Of a stretch of 64,000 nt of DNA, positions 1 to 8,357 are shown piece after piece. The position numbers and the translations under genes are program-made. The notes beneath the pieces are model-generated. The model was not told the DNA's origin. It did not search any database and saw nothing but the letters and a program-made list of their open reading frames with translations. The first letter of the stretch is position 1, and the number at the start of each line of letters is the position of its first letter. Source of the DNA: Gp6-AA40 sp035293405 (GTDB lineage: Bacteria > Acidobacteriota > Vicinamibacteria > Vicinamibacterales > UBA2999); the NCBI GenBank assembly GCA_035293405.1, contig DATDOE010000098.1:1-64000 (forward strand). Reading direction: 5' to 3'.

Positions 1-37
1 ACCGCAACGAAACCACGCGCGGAAGGGGGAAGAACGA

Positions 38-93
38 AGACGTCACCTCCGCAGACCTCATAGCTAGGTAGGAGGTCCGCTCCGGTGACGTCT
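38..93 (-). terminator. Imperfect hairpin downstream of the proline dehydrogenase gene
   Basis: Arms 38-59 and 72-93 are inverted repeats. The outer 10 bp pair perfectly (AGACGTCACC with GGTGACGTCT), a 3-nt mismatch follows, then about 9 more pairs, with a 12-nt loop. It lies 22 nt past the stop codon of the minus-strand gene ending at 116. There is only a weak T-rich tract after it, so a terminator or 3' end stabiliser is inferred rather than shown. Confidence 0.4.
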
Positions 94-115
94 GTCGAGA
101 CGGAGGAGTTTGACA

Positions 116-1045
116 TCAGTCCGGCTCATAGGAGCCGGACTTTTCTCCCAGCACCGCCCGGATCACGAAGCCGAGGTTGGCGGGACGCTCTCCCAGGCGG
201 CGCATGAAATAGGGAAACCACTCGCGGCCGAACGGGACATAGACCCGCATCCGGTGGCCCTCGGCGACGAGCGATGCCTGCAGATCGCGGCGGATGCCGT
301 AGAGCATCTGGAATTCGTACTGGTGAGGTGCGAGCTGCCGCTCGGCGGCGTACTCGCGGGTCTCGGCGATGATCTTTTCATCGTGCGTGGCGATCGCCGG
401 ATAGACGCCGTCCTCGAGCAGCAGCCGCATCTGACGGAGGTAGGCGGCGTCAACGTCCGCCTTCTGCTGGTACGCCGCGGACTCCGGCTCCTTGTAGGCT
501 CCCTTGACGAGCCGGACGCGCGCGCCCAGCTCGTTCATCCGGCGGACGTCCTGATCCGTGCGCCGGAGACTCGACTGCAGCGCGATGCCGATGTTGCGGT
601 AGTCCAGCCGCCAGAGGGTTTCGAAGATGTCAATGGTGACCTGCGTGTATGGCGAGTTCTCCATGTCGATGCGGACGAAGAACTCGTGCTTCTGCGCCGG
701 ATCGAGAATGCGGCGCAGGTTGTCCACGCCGGTGGCGCGGTCGATGCCCAGGCCCAGCTGGGTCAGCTTCAGCGAGAGGTTCCGTTCGATTCCCGACGCG
801 ACGATGACATCGATCAGCCGCGCGTATTCGCGCGTGGCCGCGGCGGCCGCCTTGGATGTGTTCACGCTTTCGCCGAGGTAGTCGAGTGTCAACCGGAGCC
901 CGCGCGCGTCGAGTGCTCGCGCCGCCTCGATGGCTTCTTCGACCGTTTCACCGGCGATGAAGCGGCGCGCGAATCCGTTGGGCGTCATGCCGTACTGCGA
1001 GGCAAGACGCTTCAAACCCACGCTGCGCGACAGGGTGGTGAACAT
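116..1045 (-). CDS. Proline dehydrogenase (monofunctional PRODH)
   Basis: 309 aa, the usual length of stand-alone bacterial proline dehydrogenases. The enzyme oxidises proline to pyrroline-5-carboxylate with FAD in a TIM barrel. Visible family signatures are RLVKGAYKEP in the middle and YVPFGREWFPYFMRRLGERP near the C-terminus, which carries the paired arginines that bind the proline carboxylate. It is the last gene of a minus-strand set with a 51-aa protein and an isocitrate dehydrogenase, so proline carbon may feed the TCA cycle. No P5C dehydrogenase gene is present in the window. Confidence 0.95.
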   Translation of the reverse strand: MFTTLSRSVGLKRLASQYGMTPNGFARRFIAGETVEEAIEAARALDARGLRLTLDYLGESVNTSKAAAAATREYARLIDVIVASGIERNLSLKLTQLGLGIDRATGVDNLRRILDPAQKHEFFVRIDMENSPYTQVTIDIFETLWRLDYRNIGIALQSSLRRTDQDVRRMNELGARVRLVKGAYKEPESAAYQQKADVDAAYLRQMRLLLEDGVYPAIATHDEKIIAETREYAAERQLAPHQYEFQMLYGIRRDLQASLVAEGHRMRVYVPFGREWFPYFMRRLGERPANLGFVIRAVLGEKSGSYEPD

Positions 1046-1068
1046 CGTATGGTGTCTATCTGGCCCCG

Positions 1069-1224
1069 TTAATGGGTCCGGCGGGACGGGGATTCGAGCA
1101 GGTGGTCGAGGAGATACGCTTCAATGCGCTCGCGCGCGGCGCGGCTGCACTCGCCGGTACTGCCCTGCAGGTATCGTGCGATCTCCTCGCGTGAGAGCAC
1201 GGCCTGTGTGATCTCGTCGATCAT
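1069..1224 (-). CDS. Small hypothetical protein (51 aa)
   Basis: The frame is open from an ATG at 1224 (MIDEITQAVL...) to a stop at 1069. It sits between the isocitrate and proline dehydrogenase genes with gaps of 25 and 23 nt, which supports a real cistron. The sequence is predicted helical and charged, with REEIARYL and ARERIEAYLLDHLL stretches; no family was recognised. A TATAGT hexamer (minus strand, 1243-1238) lies 13 nt before the ATG and could be a local promoter. A longer frame reaches 1326 but its extra N-terminus overlaps the upstream gene and looks like shadow sequence. Confidence 0.5.
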   Translation of the reverse strand: MIDEITQAVLSREEIARYLQGSTGECSRAARERIEAYLLDHLLESPSRRTH

Positions 1225-1249
1225 CGGCAAGACGCGACTATACCATCGG

Positions 1250-2245
1250 CTACAAGCGCGTGCAGATCGCTTCCGTGAACTCCGCCGTGGTGGCCGCGCC
1301 GCCGAGGTCCTTGGTCTTGACTCCATCAGCGAGCGTGTCGCCCAACGCCTTCATGATGCGATCCGCGATCGCGCCTTCGTCGATGTGGCGCAGCATCAGC
1401 AGCGCCGACAGCAGGAGCGCCGTCGGGTTGGCGATGCCTCTGCCCGCGATGTCCGGCGCGCTTCCGTGCACGGCTTCGAACACGCCGATCTCACGGCCCA
1501 GGTTCGCGGCCGGCACCACACCGAGTCCTCCAACCAGACCGGCGCAGAGGTCGGACACGATGTCGCCGTAGAGATTCGGCATCAACAGCACGTCGAACTG
1601 CGTCGGGTTCATCACCAGGTGCATGCACGCCGCATCGACGATCCGGTCGTCGCAGAGGATGTCGGGATACCGCTCGCCGACCTTGCGCACGCTTCTCAGG
1701 AACAGGCCGTCGCTCATCTTCATGATGTTGGCCTTGTGCACGGCGGTGACGCGGCGGCGCCCGTGCTTCCTGGCGTACTCGAAGGCAAAAACGGCGATGC
1801 GCGTCGAGGCCTCCTCGGTGATGATCTTGAGGCTCTCGACGACCCCCGGCACCACTTCGTGCTCGAGCCCGGCGTACAGATCCTCGGTGTTCTCGCGCAC
1901 GATGACCAGGTCCACGCCCTGGTAGCGCGAGGGCACCGAGGGTATGTTCCAGACCGGCCGGAGGTTGGCAAACAGCCCAAGCGCCTTGCGCAGGCCGACG
2001 TTCACGCTGGTAAACCCGCCGCCGACGGGGGTCGTGACCGGACCCTTCAGCGCGACCTTCGTGCGTTCGATCGAATCCAGGAGCTCGACCGGCAGGGGCG
2101 ATCCGTGAGGCTCGATCGCGAGCACACCGGCGAGGTGGGTTTCCCACTCAGCGCGCAGGCCGGCGGTTCCCAGAATCCGGACCACGGCGTTGGTGACCTC
2201 GGGGCCGATGCCATCGCCGGGGATCAACGTAATCGCGTGCGTCAC
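1250..2245 (-). CDS. NAD-dependent isocitrate dehydrogenase family protein
   Basis: About 331 aa, the length of the small isocitrate/isopropylmalate dehydrogenase family. Seen: N-terminal LIPGDGIGPEV, the substrate-binding RENTEDLYAG, the YARKH and VHKANIMK segments, and the metal site NLYGDIVSD. The RENTE(D)xYAG form and VHKANIMK point to isocitrate rather than isopropylmalate, though homoisocitrate cannot be excluded. I chose GTG at 2245 because it overlaps the upstream stop as GTGA, typical of translational coupling; an ATG at 2260 is possible. It would oxidise isocitrate to 2-oxoglutarate with NAD. Confidence 0.9.
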   Translation of the reverse strand: MTHAITLIPGDGIGPEVTNAVVRILGTAGLRAEWETHLAGVLAIEPHGSPLPVELLDSIERTKVALKGPVTTPVGGGFTSVNVGLRKALGLFANLRPVWNIPSVPSRYQGVDLVIVRENTEDLYAGLEHEVVPGVVESLKIITEEASTRIAVFAFEYARKHGRRRVTAVHKANIMKMSDGLFLRSVRKVGERYPDILCDDRIVDAACMHLVMNPTQFDVLLMPNLYGDIVSDLCAGLVGGLGVVPAANLGREIGVFEAVHGSAPDIAGRGIANPTALLLSALLMLRHIDEGAIADRIMKALGDTLADGVKTKDLGGAATTAEFTEAICTRL

Positions 2246-2730
2246 TCGCGGGCTTCCCACAGCAGCAGCCCCAGAGCGCCGGCGATGTTGAGCATCATCA
2301 ATCGCGTCGACAGCTGGTGCAGCTGGTCGAAGCGCACGCGCCGCGGGTCGCCGTCAGGCAGGCGCGAGGGCAGGGCGCCCACTTCGCGCTGAATCGCGTC
2401 GACATTCCCCAGCACCACGACACCCGAATACAGGGCCACTCCCAGCATGACGGCGACAATCGCGCTGCGCGCGGCCAGCCCGCGCGGGCGCGGGCCGAGC
2501 AGGGCCATCGCCGCCAGCGTGACCAGCAGAAATGCGCCGGCTGCGTAGGCGATGTAGTGAAATCGCCCGAGCATTGCGCCAAACGCCACGCCGGCCAGCG
2601 CGCGCCCCGACGTCGGATCGCTTGCCTGCAGGACACTGAATATCGTGGGCGCCACCACCGCGCCCAGCACGACCATCCCGCCCAGCCAGACGACCAGCGC
2701 GAGGATGTAGACATACCGCAGCGCGCGCAT
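2242..2730 (-). CDS. DUF4149-like integral membrane protein
   Basis: 162 aa from ATG 2730 (MRALRYVYIL). Four hydrophobic segments are visible, starting with a VYILALVVWLGGMVVLGAVVAP segment and ending with a LMMLNIAGALGLLLW segment, which matches the layout of DUF4149 proteins. Function unknown. It is the first gene of the operon with isocitrate dehydrogenase (GTGA overlap). The start lies 6 nt after a perfect TATAAT on this strand, so the transcript may begin at the ATG itself. A longer frame to 2811 crosses the divergent promoter and is rejected. Confidence 0.8.
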   Translation of the reverse strand: MRALRYVYILALVVWLGGMVVLGAVVAPTIFSVLQASDPTSGRALAGVAFGAMLGRFHYIAYAAGAFLLVTLAAMALLGPRPRGLAARSAIVAVMLGVALYSGVVVLGNVDAIQREVGALPSRLPDGDPRRVRFDQLHQLSTRLMMLNIAGALGLLLWEARE

Positions 2731-2732
2731 CA

Positions 2733-2748
2733 GGTCATTATAATGACC
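2733..2748. promoter_or_regulatory. Symmetric divergent promoter: palindrome with TATAAT on both strands
   Basis: GGTCATTATAATGACC is a perfect 16-bp palindrome. It contains TATAAT on the plus strand (2739-2744) and, overlapping it, TATAAT on the minus strand (2742-2737). It sits exactly between the divergent DUF4149 and transketolase genes. On the minus strand the predicted start of transcription falls on or next to ATG 2730. On the plus strand it falls just before the GGAGG at 2752-2756. A dimeric regulator could also bind the palindrome. Confidence 0.7.
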
Positions 2749-2765
2749 ACTGGAGGTTGCCGCCG

Positions 2766-4625
2766 TTGCCTGAATCCTCGCGCGTCGCTGCACTGAAGAA
2801 CATCGCGACACGCCTGCGCATCGACTCGGTGCGCGCCACCACCGAAGCCGCGAGCGGTCACCCGACCACCTGCTGCTCCGCCGCCGACATCACCGCGGCC
2901 CTCTTCTTCGCCGAGATGCGATACGACCCGCGTCATCCGGAGAACCCCGACAACGATCGTTTCATCCTGTCCAAAGGGCACGCCGCGCCGCTGTTATACG
3001 CCGCATGGGCCGAGGCCGGCATCATCCGCCGAGAGGATCTGTTGACCCTCAGGCGCTTCGACTCCGATCTCGAAGGTCATCCCACGCCGCGACTCCCATG
3101 GGTGGACGTCGCGACGGGATCGCTCGGGCAGGGGCTGTGCGCCGGCGTTGGCATTGCCCTCAACGCGCGCCGCATCGAGTCCGAGTACCGCACCTACGTG
3201 CTGCTCGGCGATGGGGAAACGGCGGAGGGCTCGGTCTGGGAGGCCGGGCACGTCGCGTCCTACAACCGGCTGGACTCGCTCTGCGGCATCATCGACGTCA
3301 ACGCGCTCGGGCAGAGCCGCCCGACCGAGCTGGAGCACGACACCAACGCCTACGCGCTCCGGTGGGGATCGTTCGGATGGCACGTCATCGTGATCGACGG
3401 CCACGACATGATCGCCATTCTCGCGGCGCTCGAGGAAGCACGCGGGGCGGCGGGACGGCCGACGATGATCGTCGCCCGCACGATCAAGGGCAAAGGCGTG
3501 TCGTTTGTCGAAGGCAAGGAAGGCTGGCACGGCAAGCCCTTCAAGAAAGGCGAAGAGGCGGACAAGGCCCTGGCCGAGCTGCAGGCGCAGTTGGTCCCGG
3601 AAGATCAGCCCGCCGCGCCGCCCGCGCCTCGCGTGGTGAACCGACCGGCGCGGACGCCGCCGGCGCCGCTCGGTCCGCCGCCATACTCGTTGGGTCAGGT
3701 CGTGGCCACGCGAGAGGCCTACGGCGACGCCATCGCGCGTCTCGGCGCGTCCGACGACCGCGTGGTGGCCCTCGACGCCGACGTCAAGAACTCGAGCTTC
3801 AGCGACAAGTTCGAACAGAAGCACTCCAGCCGCTTCTACGAGAACTTCATCGCCGAGCAGGTGATGATTGGATCGGCGATGGGCATGGCCGCCCGTGGCG
3901 CGATTCCGTTCCCGTCGACCTTCGCGGCATTCCTCTCGCGGGCCTACGACTTCATCCGGATGGCGGCGATCAGCAACCTGAACATCAAGATGGCTGGCAG
4001 CCATGCCGGCGTCTCGATTGGCGAGGACGGTCCGTCCCAGATGGCGCTCGAGGACCTGGCCATGATGCGGGCGCAGCCGAACATCGCCGTCGTGTACCCC
4101 TGTGATGCGGTCAGCACCGACCGGCTGATCGAGCGCATGGCCTATCACCAGGGTCCGGCGTATATGCGGACGTCGCGTCCGAAGACACCCGTCATCTACG
4201 GTCCCGACGAGAAGTTCGAGATCGGCGGGCTCAAGATCATCCGGCAGACCGCCAATGACGTGGTCACCGTCATTGGCGCCGGGGTGACGGTGTTCGAAGC
4301 GCTCAAGGCGCACGATGTCTTGCAGCCGAAGGGCATCAGCATCCGCGTCATCGACCTCTACAGCCTGCAGCCGATCGACGCCGCCACGCTGGTGCGCTGC
4401 GCGCGTGAGACCAAAGGCCGGCTGATCACCGTCGAGGATCACTACGCCGGCGGCGGGATCGGCGATGCGGTGGACGCGGCCGTTGCCGGCCACGGCTTCA
4501 CCGTCCAGCGCCTCGCCGTGAAGGAGATCCCACGCAGCGGGACGCCCGATCAGTTGCTCGATCACTACGGCATCTCGTCGCGTCACATCGTGGACGCCGT
4601 GAACAGCCAAGGCAGGCAGGTCTGA
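2766..4625 (+). CDS. tkt: Transketolase
   Basis: 619 aa single-chain transketolase of the shorter animal-like type. Order: TPP domain with TEAASGHPT (His near 32) and SKGHAAPLLYA, the TPP motif GDGETAEG followed by VNALGQS, a low-complexity Pro/Ala linker near 280-310, the pyrimidine domain, and the C-terminal domain. It moves two-carbon units in the pentose phosphate and Calvin-type pathways. TTG at 2766 is preferred because GGAGG (2752-2756) is 9 nt upstream; an in-frame TTG at 2757 abuts that site. The stop TGA lies within a palindromic-repeat-like sequence shared with 25.74-25.89 kb. Confidence 0.93.
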   Translation: MPESSRVAALKNIATRLRIDSVRATTEAASGHPTTCCSAADITAALFFAEMRYDPRHPENPDNDRFILSKGHAAPLLYAAWAEAGIIRREDLLTLRRFDSDLEGHPTPRLPWVDVATGSLGQGLCAGVGIALNARRIESEYRTYVLLGDGETAEGSVWEAGHVASYNRLDSLCGIIDVNALGQSRPTELEHDTNAYALRWGSFGWHVIVIDGHDMIAILAALEEARGAAGRPTMIVARTIKGKGVSFVEGKEGWHGKPFKKGEEADKALAELQAQLVPEDQPAAPPAPRVVNRPARTPPAPLGPPPYSLGQVVATREAYGDAIARLGASDDRVVALDADVKNSSFSDKFEQKHSSRFYENFIAEQVMIGSAMGMAARGAIPFPSTFAAFLSRAYDFIRMAAISNLNIKMAGSHAGVSIGEDGPSQMALEDLAMMRAQPNIAVVYPCDAVSTDRLIERMAYHQGPAYMRTSRPKTPVIYGPDEKFEIGGLKIIRQTANDVVTVIGAGVTVFEALKAHDVLQPKGISIRVIDLYSLQPIDAATLVRCARETKGRLITVEDHYAGGGIGDAVDAAVAGHGFTVQRLAVKEIPRSGTPDQLLDHYGISSRHIVDAVNSQGRQV

Positions 4626-4651
4626 AGACCCGTGTCCACCAGGCGGGTCTG
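4613..4651. repeat. Degenerate copy of the GGCGGGTCT/AGACCC palindromic repeat
   Basis: CAGGCAGGTCTGAAGACCCG followed by ACCAGGCGGGTCTG resembles the palindromic repeat clustered at 25738-25893. The TGA stop of transketolase falls in the centre of the first palindrome. It may be a degraded repetitive extragenic palindrome. Confidence 0.5.
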
Positions 4652-4681
4652 TTCGCGATTGGTGTCTTCATCGCGGCGCTC

Positions 4682-7516
4682 GTGCTCTCGCCGCGAGCGC
4701 AGACCGGCCCGCCGGGCCTGCGTGAGCCGGCGTGGTCGCCCGACGGCAAGCGTCTCGCCGTCGTGGTCCTCGACCGCATCTGGACGATGCAGCCGGATGG
4801 GCACGATGGCAGCGAGCTCACCAGAAGTCCTGGTTCCGAGCGCGAGCCGGCATGGTCACCCGACGGCAAGCGCATCGCGTTCGTGGCCGATCACGGCGAC
4901 GGCTTCGATCTCTACATCGTCAATCCCCGCGGCGGAACGCCAGAGCGCGTCGCGATGCTGGACGGCGACCAACGCTGGCCGTCGTGGACCCCCGAAGGCC
5001 GGCTTGTCTTCGCCCATCGGGCGTCAGATACCACGCAGTGGGATCTGTTCCTGATCGATCCCGACCTGGCGGCCGAGCGTCGAGTCCCCCTCCGGCTCAC
5101 GCAATCACAGGATGACGAGATGCAGCCTCGCGTGTCGCCCGACGGGCGGCGCGTGGCCTTCACGTCGAACCGCGGCAACGACGATGGCGACTTCGACATC
5201 TGGGTGATGCGCTTGCTCGACAAGAGCACGCCCGACGAGGCCGGTGGGCGTGGTCCAGCCGTGCGCTTCGAGCGCCAGGCCGGGTACGAAGGCTATCCGG
5301 CGTGGTCACCCGACGGGAGCCGGCTCGCGTACTACGCGGTGCGCGATGGTGTGGGTTCCACGTGGGTCGCGAACATCAACGCGTTGACCGAGAACACGTC
5401 CGCGGCCAGCCGTCCCCTCGCGCTCCCTGTGCTCGCGTCCCGTCACGGAGGCACGGTGGCGTGGTCGCCGGATGGACATACGCTCGCGATTGGCGAGGTC
5501 CCCGAGCTCGACCAGGTCTACAACGGCAACCCGCAGCGCGAGCGATCCGATCCGCCGGCGCTTTTTGCCGCCGGGCACGGCTATCAACTCTGGACCGTTC
5601 CCGCGCCGAGGGCCGTTGACGAAGGCGGACGACCGCTGGCGCCGTCGATGGCGGCGCCGCCGGCATCGCTCACCCGCGCGTTCGACACCGTGTGGTTGAC
5701 GTTGAAGCGTCTGTACTACGACTCGGGAAGCGGCTCGCGGCAGTGGGATGCGCTCCGCGCCGAGTTCCGGCCACGCGCCGAGCAGGCGCGCACCCCCGCA
5801 GCCCTCGAGGACATCGTCGATCGCATGGTGGCCGATCAGCCGCTCGTGAAGCCCGAAGTCACATCGTCGCGAGCGGTGGTCGTCTCGGGCCACCCGCTCG
5901 CGTCGCAGGTTGGCCGCGATGTGCTGGAGCGCGGCGGCAACATCGTGGACGCCGCGATTGCGGTGTCGTTTGCGCTGGGCGTGGTCGAGCCGGACGCGTC
6001 GGGCATCGGTGGCGACGGGCAGGCGGTGTTGTATCTCAAGGGCATGCCGGAGCCGACGGTCGTGGAGTTCAAGGACCAGACGCCGCGAGCGGCCACGCTC
6101 GACACACCTGGCTTGCTGAAGAACGGCCGCCTGGTCAGCGACGGCCCGCTGTCGATCAACATTCCGGGCGTGGTGGCCGGCCTCGACTATCTGCACACGA
6201 AGTACGGCAGCGGGCGCATGGGCTGGTCCGAGCTGATTGCCCCGGCGATCGGATATGCGGAGGACGGCTTCGTGCTCGACGCGACGCTGCCGTCGAGCGT
6301 GGCCGAGGGGCGGCAGTCGTTTCAGAAGTACAGCGCCGCGGCGCGGATCTTTCTCCCGAACGGGCGTGTGCCGCGTACCGGCGATCGGTTCGTCAACCGC
6401 GACTACGGCACCACGCTGCGGACCATTGCCGCCGACGGCGCCACCGCGTTCTATCGGGGGGCGATCGCGCGGCGCATCGCGGCCGATATGAGCCTGAACG
6501 GCGGCCTGATCACCGAGAGCGATCTGGCGCAGTATCGCGCGATCGAGCGAAAGCCCGTGTCAGGCCGGTATCGCGGGTACGTGCTCTACACGGGAGGACC
6601 TCCAGTCGGCGTCGGGGTGAACCTGCTCGAAGCGCTCCAGGTGCTCGGCAGCTACGACCCGCGCCGCGGGGCCACGTTCGTGCGCGACGCCGACTACCTG
6701 CACTACATGATCGAGTCGTGGAAGGTGCGCGATCGGATCACGCGCATCGCCGATCCCGGCCAGTGGGCGGTTGATTACGAAGATCATTTGAAGCCGGCCC
6801 ATGCGGCCGATCTCTTCGCCCGCATTCATCGCCAGACGGCGGCGCGGTTCTCCGAGGACTCGGAGGAAGTGTCGGGAGGTCCGGAGCGGATCGGCAGCGG
6901 CACGAGCGGGTTCGTGATTGCCGATACCGACGGCAACATGATTGCGGTCACTCAGACGCTGAGCACGTGGGGCGGGTCGTTCTACGTGACGCGCGGCCTC
7001 GGGTTTCTTTACAACAACCACCTGCGCGCGAATCGCACCACCCCCGGCGCGTACGGCCAGTTGATGCCGTTGACGCGATCGAGCACCGCGAACCTGCCCA
7101 TCCTCGCGTTTCGGGACCAGGATGGACAGCAGATGGCGCGGCTGGCCGTGGCCTCGGCCGGCAATGCCTGGATCCCGGCGTCGACGTATTCGATCGTCAC
7201 CGCGGTCCTCGACGGGGAGATGTCGATGCAGCGGGCGATCGAGGCGCCGCGGTTTCTCGTGACCCGCGATCCCGCTGATGCCAGCGGCGTCGGTGCGCGG
7301 GTTGAGATCGAGGACCGGTTTCCACGCGCGGTCATCCAGGACCTGACCGCGCGCGGCCACCGGTTTCAGAAGATCGGCCGCAAAGGGGAGCTGAAGTTCG
7401 GCTACGCCTCAGGTGTGCTCGTCGATATCGCGAAAGGTCGCGTCGAGGGCGGGGCTGACCCCAGACGGTCGCATTCGGCCGTGGCGGTAGAGACGGGATC
7501 GGGGCTCTCTCAGTAG
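4682..7516 (+). CDS. TolB-like propeller fused to a gamma-glutamyltranspeptidase-like domain
   Basis: 944 aa from GTG 4682. Residues 1-330 hold PD40/TolB repeats (xPAWSPDGKR four or more times). Residues about 335-400 resemble the helical segment before tricorn-type protease cores. From about 400 on it is a GGT: VVSGHPLASQVGRDVLERGG, then GIGGDGQ, then SGTSGFVIADTDGN. The Thr of SGTSG (residue 741) aligns with the GGT autocatalytic Thr, but the usual TTHxS that follows is replaced. Codons upstream of GTG (from CTG 4622, overlapping the transketolase stop as CTGA) encode a signal-peptide-like stretch (LKTRVHQAGLFAIGVFIAAL), so the true start is probably upstream and non-canonical. Periplasmic peptide or glutathione hydrolysis is inferred. 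Confidence 0.85.
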   Translation: MLSPRAQTGPPGLREPAWSPDGKRLAVVVLDRIWTMQPDGHDGSELTRSPGSEREPAWSPDGKRIAFVADHGDGFDLYIVNPRGGTPERVAMLDGDQRWPSWTPEGRLVFAHRASDTTQWDLFLIDPDLAAERRVPLRLTQSQDDEMQPRVSPDGRRVAFTSNRGNDDGDFDIWVMRLLDKSTPDEAGGRGPAVRFERQAGYEGYPAWSPDGSRLAYYAVRDGVGSTWVANINALTENTSAASRPLALPVLASRHGGTVAWSPDGHTLAIGEVPELDQVYNGNPQRERSDPPALFAAGHGYQLWTVPAPRAVDEGGRPLAPSMAAPPASLTRAFDTVWLTLKRLYYDSGSGSRQWDALRAEFRPRAEQARTPAALEDIVDRMVADQPLVKPEVTSSRAVVVSGHPLASQVGRDVLERGGNIVDAAIAVSFALGVVEPDASGIGGDGQAVLYLKGMPEPTVVEFKDQTPRAATLDTPGLLKNGRLVSDGPLSINIPGVVAGLDYLHTKYGSGRMGWSELIAPAIGYAEDGFVLDATLPSSVAEGRQSFQKYSAAARIFLPNGRVPRTGDRFVNRDYGTTLRTIAADGATAFYRGAIARRIAADMSLNGGLITESDLAQYRAIERKPVSGRYRGYVLYTGGPPVGVGVNLLEALQVLGSYDPRRGATFVRDADYLHYMIESWKVRDRITRIADPGQWAVDYEDHLKPAHAADLFARIHRQTAARFSEDSEEVSGGPERIGSGTSGFVIADTDGNMIAVTQTLSTWGGSFYVTRGLGFLYNNHLRANRTTPGAYGQLMPLTRSSTANLPILAFRDQDGQQMARLAVASAGNAWIPASTYSIVTAVLDGEMSMQRAIEAPRFLVTRDPADASGVGARVEIEDRFPRAVIQDLTARGHRFQKIGRKGELKFGYASGVLVDIAKGRVEGGADPRRSHSAVAVETGSGLSQ

Positions 7517-8091
7517 GGAAATCCTTCCATCTCCTTCACTTTCTTCGCCTGCCAGAGATGGCGCCGCTCGTGAGCGGCCATGAGACCGAACCCCGATCCC
7601 AGCGGAATCCGGATCCAGTTCCCGGCCGGCGAGCGGACGCGCGCGCGCGCCAGGTCGAGGCCGTTGGCCTGCCGGAGCCGATCGATGTACTGCACCTGGT
7701 AGGCGCGGAACGCGGCGACGATTTCCCGTCTGGGCCGCTCTGGTCCGGGATGGACGCGCTGCGGCGCTTTGATGCGCAGGCGGACCGGCGGCTCGTTCAA
7801 TCGCACGAAGAGACGTCCGATGCCGTTGTACTTGAACGGCCCTTCTCCGTAGACGCCCCGTCGAATCCCGTCGGCGATGCTCTCGTCGAGCGCCGGCAGG
7901 TAGAAGCGCGCGGTCGCATTCAGGTGCTCGAGGCACTCTGCGATCGACCATCCGCCGCCGGGCGGGCGCCACGCGAACTGCTCGTCGGTGAGCGGCCCGG
8001 TCAGGGCGTCGGCGTCTGCTGATAGTTCTTCGAACTGGCTGCGGAAGTGATCGATCTCGGGAGCGAGCGTCAGTCGCCCAGGGGTAGCCAT
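7510..8091 (-). CDS. DinB family protein
   Basis: 193 aa four-helix-bundle protein of the DinB/YfiT superfamily. Seen: EQFAWRPPGGGWSIAECLEHLNAT, with the first metal-ligand His, and a C-terminal AAHERRHLWQAKKVKEM with the second pair of His. These proteins bind a divalent metal and often act as thiol-dependent transferases or are of unknown function. The 3' end overlaps the propeller-GGT gene by 7 nt, convergently. A TACAAT hexamer (8109-8104, minus strand) lies 12 nt before the ATG. Confidence 0.88.
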   Translation of the reverse strand: MATPGRLTLAPEIDHFRSQFEELSADADALTGPLTDEQFAWRPPGGGWSIAECLEHLNATARFYLPALDESIADGIRRGVYGEGPFKYNGIGRLFVRLNEPPVRLRIKAPQRVHPGPERPRREIVAAFRAYQVQYIDRLRQANGLDLARARVRSPAGNWIRIPLGSGFGLMAAHERRHLWQAKKVKEMEGFPY

Positions 8092-8103
8092 GGATCAGCC
8101 GGG

Positions 8104-8109
8104 ATTGTA
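8104..8109 (-). promoter_or_regulatory. TACAAT -10 hexamer upstream of the dinB-like gene
   Basis: Minus-strand TACAAT ends 12 nt before ATG 8091, giving a predicted 5' leader of only about five bases. No clear -35 was identified. The rest of the divergent intergenic stretch 8110-8357 shows no gene or strong structure. Confidence 0.45.
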
Positions 8110-8357
8110 ACAGGCACGATCACAGCGTTTGCACAGAAGCCGAGCTTGGACGGCTTCGGCGCGCATCGCCGTCCCGAAGATTGTACGCATGTTTCTCGCG
8201 ACACTACATGAGGTCGCAGCCATTGGTGTCCCCTGATCGTGGTTCTGACCTCGTCTGGCTCAAGCGTTCTCAGCGATCGCACTGGTGCGCCACTTGCAGC
8301 ATGGCGACGAGAATCAGCGAAGCACCGCGGGGACCTTGGCGCTTCCGGGAGATAGAT

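Noticed and set aside
2994..4610. 538-aa minus-strand open frame opposite transketolase
   Set aside because: Antisense shadow; no recognisable motif and it would cover a strongly supported gene.
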